DNA of 64,000 nt from Spongiibacter thalassae (GCF_012272835.1 NZ_JAAWWK010000003.1:248001-312000), one strand, 5' to 3'; counted from the stretch's first letter, positions 16,295-26,013 are shown. Numbers and translations are program-made. Notes: generated from the letters alone by a model not told the origin.

Positions 16295-16765
16295 ATGCAG
16301 AAGATAGATATAGGTATCAACGAAGAAAACAGGAACACCATTGCCGACGGCTTGGCTCGTTTGCTGGCGGACTCCTATACCCTGTATCTGCAAACCCACA
16401 ACTTTCACTGGAATGTCGTCGGGCCGCGCTTTCGCGACCTGCACTTGATGTTTGAAGAGCAGTATACCGAGTTGGCCGCGGCGGTGGACGATATCGCAGA
16501 GCGTATTCGAACCCTCGATGTGCCGGCACCCGGTACCTACAAGGCCTTCGCCCAACTGAGTAAAATCGAGGAAGTTGACGGCGTACCTGACGCCGAGGCG
16601 ATGGTGGATATTCTTACTGTGGGTCACGAGCAGGTGGTGAAGACCTGCCGGGAAGTATTGAAGGTCGCCGGTGACGCGGGCGACGAGTCAACCACCGCTC
16701 TGGTGGGAGATCGAATGCGGATACACGAGAAAGCCGCGTGGATGCTGCGGGCGATTAACAAGTGA
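16295..16765 (+). CDS. dps: Dps-family DNA-protecting ferritin
   Basis: This protein of 156 residues forms a hollow dodecamer that oxidises and stores iron using hydrogen peroxide. The ferroxidase residues at the subunit interface are present with the exact E. coli spacing: H38 in FHWNV, H50, E54 (aspartate in E. coli), D65 and E69. The N-terminal tail is short and has few lysines, so direct DNA binding of the E. coli kind is less certain. The ATG at 16295 follows AAGGAGAG. A hairpin just after the gene separates it from the convergent diguanylate cyclase gene. Peroxide control is suggested by the upstream motif only. Confidence 0.92.
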   Translation: MQKIDIGINEENRNTIADGLARLLADSYTLYLQTHNFHWNVVGPRFRDLHLMFEEQYTELAAAVDDIAERIRTLDVPAPGTYKAFAQLSKIEEVDGVPDAEAMVDILTVGHEQVVKTCREVLKVAGDAGDESTTALVGDRMRIHEKAAWMLRAINK

Positions 16766-16773
16766 TCCCCGTG

Positions 16774-16802
16774 TGTCCCGGTGCAGAATTGAGGCCGGGA
16801 CA
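16774..16802. terminator. Hairpin between convergent dps and diguanylate cyclase genes
   Basis: The stem TGTCCCGG/CCGGGACA has eight perfect pairs and a 13-base loop, starting nine bases after the dps stop codon. There is no T-run on either strand, so strength is uncertain. Confidence 0.45.
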
Positions 16803-16808
16803 TATTCG

Positions 16809-17972
16809 CTATCCGGTCTCGGGCGAGTCGTTGTTCCGATTGAGGCGTTTCGCCCGGTACATATTGTTATCGGCTTTCTTGAGCAGAGTTTCGTAATCGC
16901 TGCCATGTTGCGGGTAAATTGCGTAACCGAAGCTTGCGCTCGGCGAATAACGGATACCTTCCAGAATAATCTCGGCGGATAGTGTCCGTTCAAATTCTTC
17001 TATTTTTGCCTCGATCACTGCCTCGTCGGCCAGCCCCGGTAGTAATACAGCGAACTCATCGCCGCCAAGGCGGGCAACAATGTCCCGTTGTCGAGTGATG
17101 GCCGCAAGTCGTTGCGCAAACCGGGCGAGAACTTCGTCGCCAAAGTGGTGGCCATACTGATCGTTGGCTTGCTTGAATCGATTTAAATCGGAATACAGTA
17201 CGCAGAATTGTCCGCCTGCAGGGGCCGCATGCTTAATCGCTGAGTTGATGGCGTCGATAAAATAACGGCGGTTCGCCAGTTGAGTGAGACTGTCGTGGTG
17301 GGCCTGATAAAAATACCGTTGTTGTTCTTCCAGCACCTGTCCGCGTAGTCGCCGCTGACTGATGTCGTAATACAGTGCAATAAATGCGACGAAGGCATTG
17401 GCGGTAAACAGGCTGCCAAATACTACTATATTAAAGCGTTCACCTGGCTGTATTGTCGGTATAGGGTAGTCATGGATGTCGATCCACAGCAGTCCGCTGC
17501 CGATGAGGGCGATGATTGTGGTCCAGATGATTCCGCCAAGGGGCCCCAGGCTCAGGGTAGCGAGGGCCGGTATGATGACTGAGCAGACATTAACCGGGGA
17601 AAAAATCCCGCCGGTGTGCAGCGACACATAGGTGAGGGTGGCGGTAATTGTCGCAATAAAAATATTGAGTGAAATCTGCCGGCTTCCCAGCAATCGCAGG
17701 CTCAGTAACGACGCGGCAACACCTGAAGAGACGCCAAGGGTCAGCGCGGACATCAGGGTGTTCTCGAAGGTGCTCAGTTGCAGCACAAAGGTGTTCAGTA
17801 GCAGCACGCAGAGCATGTACAAAAACGTGCCAAGTAGAATGCTCACCAGAAACCGGTGGGTGTAGCGGGTATTTTGCTGTTGTCGCGCGTGGGGAGGAAT
17901 CCACGTGTCGATGGGAACCAACAGGATTCGTCGTAATATTTCCAGCATCTTGGCCCTGTTCCTTGCCCTCAT
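16809..17972 (-). CDS. Membrane-bound diguanylate cyclase (GGDEF)
   Basis: This protein of about 387 residues has five or six membrane segments in its first 210 residues and a C-terminal GGDEF domain. The active site is an intact RLGGDEF, and an inhibitory site RQRD lies exactly five residues before it, so the enzyme should make cyclic di-GMP and be feedback-inhibited. Other family marks are HHDSLTQLANRRYF and YSDLNRFKQANDQYGHHFGD. The signal sensed by the membrane part is unknown. The start is uncertain: ATG at 17972 is used here, GTG at 17981 and ATG at 17948 are alternatives, and the last has the best binding site. Confidence 0.88.
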   Translation of the reverse strand: MRARNRAKMLEILRRILLVPIDTWIPPHARQQQNTRYTHRFLVSILLGTFLYMLCVLLLNTFVLQLSTFENTLMSALTLGVSSGVAASLLSLRLLGSRQISLNIFIATITATLTYVSLHTGGIFSPVNVCSVIIPALATLSLGPLGGIIWTTIIALIGSGLLWIDIHDYPIPTIQPGERFNIVVFGSLFTANAFVAFIALYYDISQRRLRGQVLEEQQRYFYQAHHDSLTQLANRRYFIDAINSAIKHAAPAGGQFCVLYSDLNRFKQANDQYGHHFGDEVLARFAQRLAAITRQRDIVARLGGDEFAVLLPGLADEAVIEAKIEEFERTLSAEIILEGIRYSPSASFGYAIYPQHGSDYETLLKKADNNMYRAKRLNRNNDSPETG

Positions 17973-18194
17973 AATGGCCACCGGAAAAGTAAACCAAGGT
18001 GAACCGTGTGTGACTCCCGCCGTGATCCATTGCAGTGCGGGATCATAATACGCTGCCTAAACTGAACATGCTATATACGTAATACTACGGGCTATTTAGC
18101 CGCAGACTTTGTAACATTTGCGCAGCATATCCATCCTATTGTAGCCCCGTTTTAGGGCAGCTTCCGGGAAATACTCGACTCAGGTGTACAGACT

Positions 18195-20348
18195 ATGGCG
18201 AAAAAATGGGGACTTGTTGCGGCGCTGGTACTGCTTGTCGCGTTGTTTTTTTTCTCCGGCGCAGCGCAATTTCTCGACCTATCGTCACTAAAGGCCCTTC
18301 GTGGCGAATTTGCGCAGTGGCAATTGGCTCATCCCGGTTTATTTCTGGCGGCTTTTTTCCTGTGTTATGTCGCGGTTACCGCGCTGTCTCTGCCCGGAGC
18401 GGTAATACTTACACTGGGGGCCGGCGCCTTTTTTGGTCTGTCCCAGGGGTTTTTGGTGGCGTCTTTCGCGTCGACTCTCGGTGCGTGTTGCGCCTTTCTG
18501 TGCGCCCGCTTTATTGCTCGCGACTGGGTCGCCCAGCGGTTTTCCTCCAGCTTGAAGAAGATTGATCAGGGCATAGCTCGGGAGGGAGCGCTGTATCTGT
18601 TCTCGTTGCGCCTCGTGCCGCTGTTCCCGTTTTTCCTTATCAACCTTGTGATGGGCTTGACCAATATGCCGCTGCGTCGGTTTTATTGGGTGAGCCAACT
18701 GGGCATGGTGCCTGGGACACTGGTGTATGTTAACGCCGGACGGAGCCTGTCTGAAATTGATGGTCTGTCCGGCATTTTGTCGCCGGGTTTGATTGCTTCC
18801 TTCGTTATGCTCGGCATTTTTCCTTTGCTGGCCAAGCGTATTGTCGAGGCATTAAAGCGTCGCCGTGTCTACAAAGGGTGGTCGCGGCCTCAACGCTTTG
18901 ACCGTAATTTGCTGGTGATTGGCGGCGGTGCGGCGGGATTGGTCAGTGCCTACATTGGGGCAACAGTGCGCGCGAAGGTCACCCTCGTCGAAGCCGGCGC
19001 AATGGGAGGCGATTGCCTCAATACCGGCTGTGTGCCCAGCAAGGCGTTGATAAAAGCCGCCAGCGTAGTTCATCAATACCGCCGGGCCGAGCGCTACGGA
19101 TTACAGGTCGGTGGCAGCGTTGATCTACCCCGGGTGATGGAGCGGGTAAGGCGGGCCATTGCCGACATCGAGCCCCATGATAGCGTCGAGCGGTATACCG
19201 GGCTGGGGGTGGATGTTGTACAAGGGTACGCACGCTTGGTCGATCCGTGGACGGTTGAGATTCGACGGCAGAATGGCGAGCTGCAACGCTTGACGGCGGC
19301 CTCTGTGGTGATAGCCAGTGGAGCTGAGCCTGTCGTGCCGCCGCTGCCGGGGCTGGAAACGGCGCCTTTTGTCACCAGCGAAACCCTGTGGCAGCGCCTG
19401 GAGAGTTATGCCAAAGCGCCGGAAAGGGTAGTGGTGCTCGGTGGCGGCCCGATTGGCTGTGAACTGTCGCAGGCGCTGCAACGGTTGGGCAGCGCGGTGG
19501 TTCAGGTGGAAATGGCACCCCGGCTGCTGCTCAGGGAGGATGCCGAGGTGTCGGCGTTTGCCGAACACTGTTTGCGCCGGGAAGGGGTCGAAGTTCTGAC
19601 CAACACCCCGGCGTTGCGCTGCGAATTTAATGACGCCGAGCACTGCCTGGTGGTGGACGACTCAGTGGCGGGTGAGCGGACGATCCCCTTTGACTTACTG
19701 GTGTGCGCCGTGGGCCGACGTCCTCGGCTACGTGGTTTCGGTCTGGAAGAGCTGGGGGTGCCTGCGCACAGTGCTCTGGAAACCAATCAATATTTGCAAA
19801 CCCGCTTTCCCCATATCTATGCGGCCGGTGATGTGGCCGGACCCTATCAGTTCACCCACGTCGCCGCCCACCAGGCGTGGTATGCCAGTGTGAATGCACT
19901 GTTCGGGCGGTTTAAACGCTTTGCTGTGGACTACCGGGTCATTCCTGCGGTGACCTATCTCGACCCTGAAATTGCGCGGGTTGGCCTGAACGAGGCCGAG
20001 GCTGGCGAGCAGGGCATTGCTTATGATGTGACGCGCTATGATATCGCCGACCTGGATAGAGCGCTGTGTGATGATCGGGCAGAGGGCTTTGTTAAAATCC
20101 TTACTTCGCCGGGGCGCGATCGCATACTGGGTGTGACCATTGTCGGCGCCAATGCAGGGGAGCTGCTGGCTGAATATGTGCTGGCGATGAAGCACGGCCT
20201 TGGGCTGGGCAAGGTGCTGGCGACCATTCACAGCTACCCCACCTACAGCGAGGCCAATAAATATGCGGCGGGGGAATGGCGTAAAGCCCGGCAGCCCGAG
20301 CGACTACTGGGATGGTTGCAGCGTTACTTTAGCTGGCGATTGAAGTAA
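18195..20348 (+). CDS. Fusion of a VTT/TVP38 (DedA-like) membrane domain with a flavin disulfide reductase domain
   Basis: This protein of 717 residues has two parts. Residues 1-225 form a TVP38/TMEM64 (VTT) membrane domain with several hydrophobic segments and the motif FSLRLVPLFPFFLIN...GLTNMPLRRF. Residues 236-717 form a pyridine-nucleotide disulfide oxidoreductase with FAD loop VIGGGAAGLV, redox cysteines C274 and C279 in GGDCLNTGCVPSKAL, the NAD(P) loop GGGPIGCELSQ, and a C-terminal dimer domain with HSYPTYSE, the usual catalytic His region. The nearest reductases are mercuric reductase-like, but the N-terminal metal-binding domain and C-terminal vicinal cysteines of MerA are absent. Substrate unknown. 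The stop codon overlaps the start of the next gene (TAATG). Confidence 0.87.
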   Translation: MAKKWGLVAALVLLVALFFFSGAAQFLDLSSLKALRGEFAQWQLAHPGLFLAAFFLCYVAVTALSLPGAVILTLGAGAFFGLSQGFLVASFASTLGACCAFLCARFIARDWVAQRFSSSLKKIDQGIAREGALYLFSLRLVPLFPFFLINLVMGLTNMPLRRFYWVSQLGMVPGTLVYVNAGRSLSEIDGLSGILSPGLIASFVMLGIFPLLAKRIVEALKRRRVYKGWSRPQRFDRNLLVIGGGAAGLVSAYIGATVRAKVTLVEAGAMGGDCLNTGCVPSKALIKAASVVHQYRRAERYGLQVGGSVDLPRVMERVRRAIADIEPHDSVERYTGLGVDVVQGYARLVDPWTVEIRRQNGELQRLTAASVVIASGAEPVVPPLPGLETAPFVTSETLWQRLESYAKAPERVVVLGGGPIGCELSQALQRLGSAVVQVEMAPRLLLREDAEVSAFAEHCLRREGVEVLTNTPALRCEFNDAEHCLVVDDSVAGERTIPFDLLVCAVGRRPRLRGFGLEELGVPAHSALETNQYLQTRFPHIYAAGDVAGPYQFTHVAAHQAWYASVNALFGRFKRFAVDYRVIPAVTYLDPEIARVGLNEAEAGEQGIAYDVTRYDIADLDRALCDDRAEGFVKILTSPGRDRILGVTIVGANAGELLAEYVLAMKHGLGLGKVLATIHSYPTYSEANKYAAGEWRKARQPERLLGWLQRYFSWRLK

Positions 20349-21034
20349 TGCTGTCGCCACAGCTGAGTATCGTTATCCCGGTCCGCAATGAAATCGTTCT
20401 GCTTGGCGAGATGCTCGAACACTATCGCGACCTTGCTTCCTGCCCGGCGCAGGTGGAGTTGTTGTTCGTCGATGGTGAAAGCCGGGATGGCAGTCATGAA
20501 TACTTACAGGACCGGGGTTTTCGTGTGCTGAGCTCGACCCCGGGGCGAGCGCGCCAAATGAATGCCGGGGCGGCGGCCGCGAAGGGAAAAATGCTGCTCT
20601 TTCTGCATGCGGATACCGTGTTGCCCGAGACTGCGGTACCGGCGCTGCTCAATATTGCCCGCAGTTCGACACTCTGGGGGCGCTTTGATGTTATTGTCGA
20701 AGGCACAGGGGTAATGTTCAGTATTATCGGTGCAATGATGAACCTGCGTTCCCGGCTTAGCGGCGTCGCGACGGGGGATATGGGCATGTTTGTCAGGCGT
20801 GAGTTGTTTCTTCAGTTGGGTGGCTTTCCCGACCTGCCACTGATGGAAGATATTGCACTGTCAAAAATACTTCGCCGCCAGGCCCGGCCACATTGCCTCA
20901 AACCGCCGCTGACTACCTCCGGGCGGCGCTGGCAGCAAAGGGGGATTTGGCGGACGATTTTCCTGATGTGGCGGTTGCGCTTTTATTATTTTATCGGTGT
21001 TTCCCCTGCGCGACTGGCTGAGTGGTACCGCTGA
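20348..21034 (+). CDS. TIGR04283-family glycosyltransferase (GT2 fold)
   Basis: This GT-A glycosyltransferase of 228 residues begins LSIVIPVRNE and has FVDGESRDGS, the family mark GRARQMNAGAAAAKG and the metal-binding LFLHADT. The family TIGR04283 was named for arsenosugar clusters, but most members occur without arsenic genes, and none is seen here. The C-terminal hydrophobic stretch (FYYFIGV) suggests membrane association. It overlaps both neighbours by one to four bases and must be co-translated with them. The sugar and acceptor are unknown. Confidence 0.87.
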   Translation: MLSPQLSIVIPVRNEIVLLGEMLEHYRDLASCPAQVELLFVDGESRDGSHEYLQDRGFRVLSSTPGRARQMNAGAAAAKGKMLLFLHADTVLPETAVPALLNIARSSTLWGRFDVIVEGTGVMFSIIGAMMNLRSRLSGVATGDMGMFVRRELFLQLGGFPDLPLMEDIALSKILRRQARPHCLKPPLTTSGRRWQQRGIWRTIFLMWRLRFYYFIGVSPARLAEWYR

Positions 21035-21723
21035 TGCCGCGCCCAGAGCCAGACTCGCCTCTTTCCTGTGCGTTGTGTGTTATGGCCAAGGCGCCGCTGC
21101 CAGGGTTGGCGAAAACCCGTCTGGCGCCGGTGCTGGGTAGTACAGGCGCTGCAGAGTTCGCCAAACACCTGGTGTTGCATACTCAGGAGATTTGCCGGCA
21201 ACTAGCGGGAGAGATCGATACGCAGTGGTGCCTCAGCCCTGAGCCTTATGATCCGTCGTGGAGAGCGAGTGGTCTGGTATTCACCGTCAGTCGTGGTCAG
21301 GGCGACGGCGACCTCGGTCAGCGTATGGGCCGGATCGCCAGGGACATCCTCGAGGGATACGATGCGGTCATGCTAATCGGCTGCGATTGCCCATCGTTAA
21401 GCCCCGACCACCTTCGCCAGGCGGTGGCGGCGCTGCAACAGTACGACAGTGTCATGATTCCCGCGTTGGACGGCGGTTATGTCCTGCTGGGGCTGCGGAA
21501 ATACACCGCTGAAGTATTCCGTGACATTAATTGGGGAAGTGAGCACGTCGCAGCGCAAACGCGCACCGCCCTGCACAAAGCGGGCCTGGAGTGGGTCGAG
21601 CTGCCACCTTTGCGGGACATCGACGATGCCGGCGATCTTCCTCACCTGCCGGAGTCTTTGATCCAACAGCTCCCGCCAGCGCAGCAGCAGACTATTCAAC
21701 GGCTTGAAAGCAAGGGGGGCTGA
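21034..21723 (+). CDS. TIGR04282-family (DUF2064) nucleotidyl/glycosyltransferase-like protein
   Basis: This protein of 229 residues has the family opening VMAKAPLPGLAKTRLAPVLG, similar to nucleotidyltransferases, and the core GCDCPSLSPDHL and PALDGGYVLLGL. It almost always sits next to a TIGR04283 glycosyltransferase, as here, where the ATGA overlap couples the two. The G-x-x-KTRL loop suggests nucleotide binding, so it may activate a sugar that its partner then transfers; that is inference. The start is ATG at 21034, inside the previous stop codon. Confidence 0.85.
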   Translation: MPRPEPDSPLSCALCVMAKAPLPGLAKTRLAPVLGSTGAAEFAKHLVLHTQEICRQLAGEIDTQWCLSPEPYDPSWRASGLVFTVSRGQGDGDLGQRMGRIARDILEGYDAVMLIGCDCPSLSPDHLRQAVAALQQYDSVMIPALDGGYVLLGLRKYTAEVFRDINWGSEHVAAQTRTALHKAGLEWVELPPLRDIDDAGDLPHLPESLIQQLPPAQQQTIQRLESKGG

Positions 21724-22532
21724 TGCCGGATTACGGGGTTGATGGTCTCGACAGTGATACGCTGCGGGCGCTTATATTTTCTGCAACCTTGGCAGTGCTG
21801 GTGGCCGCCGAGTATGTGGCGCCGCATCGTCCACAGCAGCGACGGCAACGCTGGCGGGTCAACAGTTTGATGCTACTGGCTGGCAATCTGTTAGCGCGGC
21901 TTGCTCTACCGCTAACGGCGGTGGGCGCGGCGGCGCTGGCCGCAGAGAACCAGTGGGGCATGTTGACACTGACGTCATTCCCCGACTACCTTGTAATTAT
22001 GGCAAGTGTTGCAGTGCTTGATATTACGATTTACTGGCAGCATCGCTTGTTTCATCAGTTACCCGTACTGTGGCGTCTACACCGCGTCCATCACGGTGAC
22101 AGGGAGGTCGACGTAACCACGGGGATACGGTTTCATCCCGCTGAGATTGTGTTGTCAATGGTGGTAAAAATTGCGGTGATTATCGCGCTGGGTGTACCGG
22201 TTGTCGCGGTAATGATATTTGAGGTGTTGCTGAGCAGCTGTGCGCTGTTCAATCACAGCAATATTCGGCTGCCTGACTCGATTGAGTCACTATTGAGGAA
22301 AATACTGATTACACCAAGCTTGCACCGGGTTCACCATTCCTGTGTTCGCGTAGAAACCAACAGCAACTATGGCTTCAGTGTGCCGTGGTGGGATCGCCTG
22401 TTTGGCAGTTATTGTGGTACGCCAGGGGCGGGTGAAGAGGGCTTGGTGCTGGGGTTGGGTGCCGATGAGCGCCGCCTGCCCGTGACCTTGTTTGGATTGC
22501 TATGCGATCCATTCAGTCGGAGTCAGGAATAG
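21723..22532 (+). CDS. Sterol desaturase/fatty acid hydroxylase family membrane protein
   Basis: This membrane protein of 269 residues carries the histidine clusters of the diiron fatty-acid hydroxylase superfamily: HRLFHQ (about residue 103), HRVHH (about 115), FNHSN (about 175) and HRVHHS (about 201). These bind two irons that activate oxygen to hydroxylate or desaturate a lipid chain. At least three hydrophobic segments flank them. It overlaps the preceding glycosyltransferase-like gene by one base (TGATG) and ends the four-gene run that began at 18195. A lipid product modified by the two transferases would be consistent. Confidence 0.85.
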   Translation: MPDYGVDGLDSDTLRALIFSATLAVLVAAEYVAPHRPQQRRQRWRVNSLMLLAGNLLARLALPLTAVGAAALAAENQWGMLTLTSFPDYLVIMASVAVLDITIYWQHRLFHQLPVLWRLHRVHHGDREVDVTTGIRFHPAEIVLSMVVKIAVIIALGVPVVAVMIFEVLLSSCALFNHSNIRLPDSIESLLRKILITPSLHRVHHSCVRVETNSNYGFSVPWWDRLFGSYCGTPGAGEEGLVLGLGADERRLPVTLFGLLCDPFSRSQE

Positions 22533-22696
22533 GCCAGACACAGGGCTGCTTGCCAGCCAGGAGACTTTGCACGACGGCAGAGAACGATTTTTAGGCAATG
22601 CCTTGAGGCGAGGCCCGACACCCGGTTTCACTAACTCGGTGGCGGCGGCGACACAGGGATTACTGGCAGGACATGGAACTCAGGGAGAGTAATACA

Positions 22697-23323
22697 GTGG
22701 CAAGACCGCGCGTTAGAGGACGATTACTGGATGCTGCCTACGAACTGTTGTGCGAAGGTGGTGTATCGCTTTTAACCACCCGGGGAGTCGCGGCAAAGGC
22801 CGGCACCACCGAAGCCAGTGTATTTAACAATTTTGGTGACAAGAATGGTTTGCTCAAGGCCTTGATCGCCGAGCGCCTGCCCCAGGTCATCGCCGTACAC
22901 AATGAGGTCAATCGCCCGGACACCAGTGATTTGACGAGCTGGGTCAGCGATGTTCTGAGCGCGGCTGAAGATTTCTATATCGTGGTCGTGCCGCTGTCCG
23001 CGCCAATCTGGGCGACGGGACATCGCTTGCTAAGCGACGAAAATGAGCGGGAAAGTCTGTTTCCACTTCACGCTGCACTGACACTTCGCTTGCGGGTGTT
23101 GCAACATTCAGGCGTAGTGAGCGAAGGCTTCCAGGCGGAATCTACCGCGACACTGCTGCTGGGTGCGGCACTGCACAATGCCTTGAACTATATCGCGCTG
23201 TTCGGTGGAGAAGGGCGCTATATGGCGGAGGATGATCTGGCAGTGATTCATAACGACCCTGTGCGCAGCCTGCACAAGCGTGCACTGGTGGAGTCTTTGG
23301 TGCGTTTGATTCGAGCTGAATAA
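22697..23323 (+). CDS. TetR-family transcriptional regulator
   Basis: This regulator of 208 residues has an N-terminal TetR helix-turn-helix: [47 protein letters not shown] contains the usual recognition helix with FNNF in place of the common YYHF. The C-terminal ligand domain is not diagnostic. The GTG at 22697 has AGGGAG nine bases upstream and gives a protein starting at the DNA-binding domain, while an in-frame ATG at 22673 is also possible. The 164 bases before it hold no obvious promoter. It may control the upstream four-gene run or act elsewhere. Confidence 0.85.
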   Translation: MARPRVRGRLLDAAYELLCEGGVSLLTTRGVAAKAGTTEASVFNNFGDKNGLLKALIAERLPQVIAVHNEVNRPDTSDLTSWVSDVLSAAEDFYIVVVPLSAPIWATGHRLLSDENERESLFPLHAALTLRLRVLQHSGVVSEGFQAESTATLLLGAALHNALNYIALFGGEGRYMAEDDLAVIHNDPVRSLHKRALVESLVRLIRAE

Positions 23324-23386
23324 GCCGCTTGCCGGGTTACCGCTGCCGTTTTGTCACTCGCCGCAGGGGAAATTTCGACGGGCTGC

Positions 23387-23417
23387 CGGTTTTTCTGGCC
23401 GAAAACCGCATTTTTTT
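23387..23417 (+). terminator. Rho-independent terminator after the TetR gene
   Basis: The stem CGGTTTT/AAAACCG (23387-23393 with 23402-23408) is followed by CA and seven T (23411-23417). It ends only 43 bases before the nadA start, so nadA's promoter must overlap or lie within it. Confidence 0.6.
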
Positions 23418-23459
23418 GTAAAATTGCCGCCCTTTTCCTCTCGATATGGAGCCGTAGTT

Positions 23460-24500
23460 TTGACTGAACAGGTCATCGCTCAAGAGCTGGTGCGCGAACA
23501 TCTCGCGAAATTACATTCCCCGACTCAGCGCCCCGCCGAAGAACGGGAGGCCCTCCGCGAACGCATTAAAGCCTTGTTAAAGGCGAAAAATGCGGTGCTG
23601 GTCGCCCATTACTATACCGACCCCGAATTACAGGCGCTGGCGGAAGAAACAGGCGGTTGCGTCTCTGATTCGCTGGAAATGGCCCGCTTCGGCCGGGATC
23701 ATCCCGCATCGACACTGGTTGTAGCCGGGGTTAAATTCATGGGCGAAACCGCCAAGATCCTGTCGCCGGAAAAGACTGTGCATATGCCCACCCTGGAGGC
23801 AACCTGCTCGTTGGATATTGGCTGTCCGGCGGATGAGTTTGCCGCTTTTTGCGATCAGCACCCCGACCGCACAGTAGTGGTGTATGCCAATACCTCTGCG
23901 GCGGTAAAAGCCCGCGCCGACTGGGTGGTGACCTCCAGCATTGCCCTTGATGTGGTGGATTACCTGGACAGCGAGGGGCAGAAAATTCTCTGGGCACCCG
24001 ACAAACATCTGGGTGACTATGTTCGCCGCGAGACCGGTGCTGATGTTCTGCTGTGGGACGGTGCCTGTATCGTTCATGAGGAATTCAAGGCGCAGGGGAT
24101 TCTCGATCTGAAAAAGGTCTATCCCGATGCCGCAGTACTGGTCCACCCGGAATCGCCTGAAAGCGTTGTTGCCTTGGCCGATGTGGTGGGTTCAACCACG
24201 CAGATTATCAATGCCGCCAGAGATCTTCCCAATAAGCAGATGATTGTGGCGACTGACCAGGGCATATTCTACAAGCTGCAACAGACCGTGCCCGACAAGG
24301 AGTTTTTGATTGCACCTACGGCGGGTAGCGGCGCGACCTGCCGCAGCTGTGCGAACTGTCCGTGGATGGCAATGAACGCATTGGAAAATCTGGCTGAAGT
24401 TCTGGAGCATGGTGGCAACGAAATTGTCGTCGATCCTGATCTTGGCGAGAAGGCGATGAAACCTCTTGTTCGAATGCTGGACTTCGCCGCTCGGCGTTAA
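23460..24500 (+). CDS. nadA: Quinolinate synthase A
   Basis: This enzyme of 346 residues joins iminoaspartate and dihydroxyacetone phosphate into quinolinate in NAD synthesis. It needs a [4Fe-4S] cluster, and the three ligands are present at C116 ([10 protein letters not shown]), C203 ([10 protein letters not shown]) and C300 (CRSCANCPW). The substrate motifs [23 protein letters not shown] and VHPESP are intact, and the protein resembles E. coli NadA along its length. The likely start is TTG at 23460 with GGAG eight bases upstream, which gives the normal length. No other nad gene is nearby. A convergent hairpin closes the unit. Confidence 0.96.
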   Translation: MTEQVIAQELVREHLAKLHSPTQRPAEEREALRERIKALLKAKNAVLVAHYYTDPELQALAEETGGCVSDSLEMARFGRDHPASTLVVAGVKFMGETAKILSPEKTVHMPTLEATCSLDIGCPADEFAAFCDQHPDRTVVVYANTSAAVKARADWVVTSSIALDVVDYLDSEGQKILWAPDKHLGDYVRRETGADVLLWDGACIVHEEFKAQGILDLKKVYPDAAVLVHPESPESVVALADVVGSTTQIINAARDLPNKQMIVATDQGIFYKLQQTVPDKEFLIAPTAGSGATCRSCANCPWMAMNALENLAEVLEHGGNEIVVDPDLGEKAMKPLVRMLDFAARR

Positions 24501-24512
24501 CTCCCCCGCCTC

Positions 24513-24542
24513 CTGCAGTACCCGCTGATGCGGGCACTGCAG
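24513..24542. terminator. Long hairpin between convergent nadA and bepA-like genes
   Basis: Arms of 13 bases (24513-24525 and 24530-24542) pair with one A-C mismatch around loop TGAT. Neither side has a T-run. Its position between convergent genes suggests transcription-end or RNA-stability use. Confidence 0.5.
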
Positions 24543-24558
24543 CGATGGCTTCACGGGC

Positions 24559-26013
24559 CTACTTGAATTCTTCCAGTTTTTTGCGCATATCGTCGATCTC
24601 ACGCAGGCGCTGCTTGATCTTGCCCTGTAAAAACGCGTTGTTCCCGGTGAGGGGGTAGGCGTACTGCAACTGGCTTTTCGCTCGATCAAATTGGGCGTTC
24701 AAGTAGAAATATTCCGCTCTCGCCATATGGACGCCGAGGATATTCCCCGCCAGCCCCCTGATCTCCGCCAGCTGATACCACAGCGCGGGGTCGGTGGGGC
24801 GCCGCTCACTGTGGGCACTGAGCACGGTGTCGGCTTCTTTATAGCGACCACTTTTCTCCAGCACATAGGCCAGTTGCATGGTGAGGGGATGGTTGCCAGG
24901 GCTAAGATCCAGCTCTTCCCGAAGCACCGCAATGGCCTGGGCGGTTTTTTTCTGGCCCAATAAAATATCGGAATGGGCAATGGTGTAGGCGATGCGGCCC
25001 GGGTCTTCGCGCAGCAGGTCAGCGAGCTGCTTTTCCGCTTCGTCCCAGCGCTCCAGTTCAATCAGCGCAATCACAATACCGTAGCGGCGCGCCTCGCCGT
25101 TGGCGCCTGTCGCCCGCTGCCATTTGATCAGCTGGTTTTCCGGCTCTTTGGCATGGTGCAGTTCCGCTCGCATTTTCATCAGCTGAAAGTTCAGGCTGTC
25201 GGTGTAGACCTTGCGCTGGTACTGGCGAGCCCGGTTTTTGCTGTCGCTGATGCGGCTTTCCGTCAGTGGGTGAGTCAGCAGGAATTCCGGTGGTTTCGAC
25301 CGCGCATAACGCAGGTTTTTGTTCATGTTCTCAAACATGGCGGGAATGCCCGCGGGATCCATATCGGCCCGGGCAAGGGTTTCCATGCCAACGCGGTCGG
25401 CTTCCTTTTCGTGCTCACGACTGAAACGCAAACGGTTATCCAATGCCGCGGCCTGGGTCGCGGTAATGGCGGCGATTCCGGCATCTGCCCCGGCGGTGGC
25501 GGCGATAATAATCCCGGCGAGCATACCCGCAAGGCTGGGAATGGCGCTTTCCCTGGCTTTGTCGATGGAACGATTGAAGTGACGCTGGCTCAGGTGTCCC
25601 AGTTCGTGGGCCAGCACACCGGCAAATTGTGCCTCGTTGTCGCTGAACAGGAACAGACCACTGTGAATGCCTATCACCCCGCCGGGCACAGCAAAGGCGT
25701 TTATGGTTTCATTATCGACGATAACGGTGTCCAGACGATGATCTTTCAGGTCGCTGTGCACTGCCAGATTGTACAGGGTCGATTCCAGGTAGGACTGCAG
25801 CAGTGGATCGCTGAGTGTTTGTACCTGGGTGCGGAACATTTTCAGCCACATACGCCCCAGCTCATATTCCTGTTGGCTGGAGTAGTGTGAGGCACTGACT
25901 TCGCCCAACTCAGGCAGATTGACCTCGGCATTGCGAGGCGCTGCGCTGATAAAAGGGGAGGCTGCGGCACACAGCAATGTGAATGTTATTGCAAAACGGG
26001 AACGTCCTAACAC
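24559..26013 (-). CDS. bepA: BepA-like periplasmic M48 metalloprotease with TPR domain
   Basis: This protein of 484 residues has a signal peptide (residues 1-25, ending SAA), a zinc protease domain and a C-terminal helical repeat region from about residue 300 that fits tetratricopeptide repeats. The zinc site HELGH falls at residues 136-140, as in E. coli BepA, with EKEADRVG near 202-209 and THPLTESR near 247. BepA helps assemble LptD and degrades stalled outer-membrane proteins in the periplasm. The match in length (E. coli 487) supports orthology. It is monocistronic and divergent from the TusA-like gene. Confidence 0.9.
   Translation of the reverse strand: MLGRSRFAITFTLLCAAASPFISAAPRNAEVNLPELGEVSASHYSSQQEYELGRMWLKMFRTQVQTLSDPLLQSYLESTLYNLAVHSDLKDHRLDTVIVDNETINAFAVPGGVIGIHSGLFLFSDNEAQFAGVLAHELGHLSQRHFNRSIDKARESAIPSLAGMLAGIIIAATAGADAGIAAITATQAAALDNRLRFSREHEKEADRVGMETLARADMDPAGIPAMFENMNKNLRYARSKPPEFLLTHPLTESRISDSKNRARQYQRKVYTDSLNFQLMKMRAELHHAKEPENQLIKWQRATGANGEARRYGIVIALIELERWDEAEKQLADLLREDPGRIAYTIAHSDILLGQKKTAQAIAVLREELDLSPGNHPLTMQLAYVLEKSGRYKEADTVLSAHSERRPTDPALWYQLAEIRGLAGNILGVHMARAEYFYLNAQFDRAKSQLQYAYPLTGNNAFLQGKIKQRLREIDDMRKKLEEFK

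Noticed and set aside
16184-16306. Forty-codon frame in the dps leader, overlapping the dps start
   Set aside because: No binding site or conservation is visible; kept only as a side remark with the dps promoter finding.
18195-20348. Mercuric reductase
   Set aside because: The reductase part is similar, but the N-terminal heavy-metal domain and the C-terminal cysteine pair are missing, and no mer genes are nearby.
20348-21723. Arsenosugar biosynthesis locus
   Set aside because: Only the two transferase families are present; no ArsM, ArsS or arsenic regulator is seen, so the family names were not taken as function.
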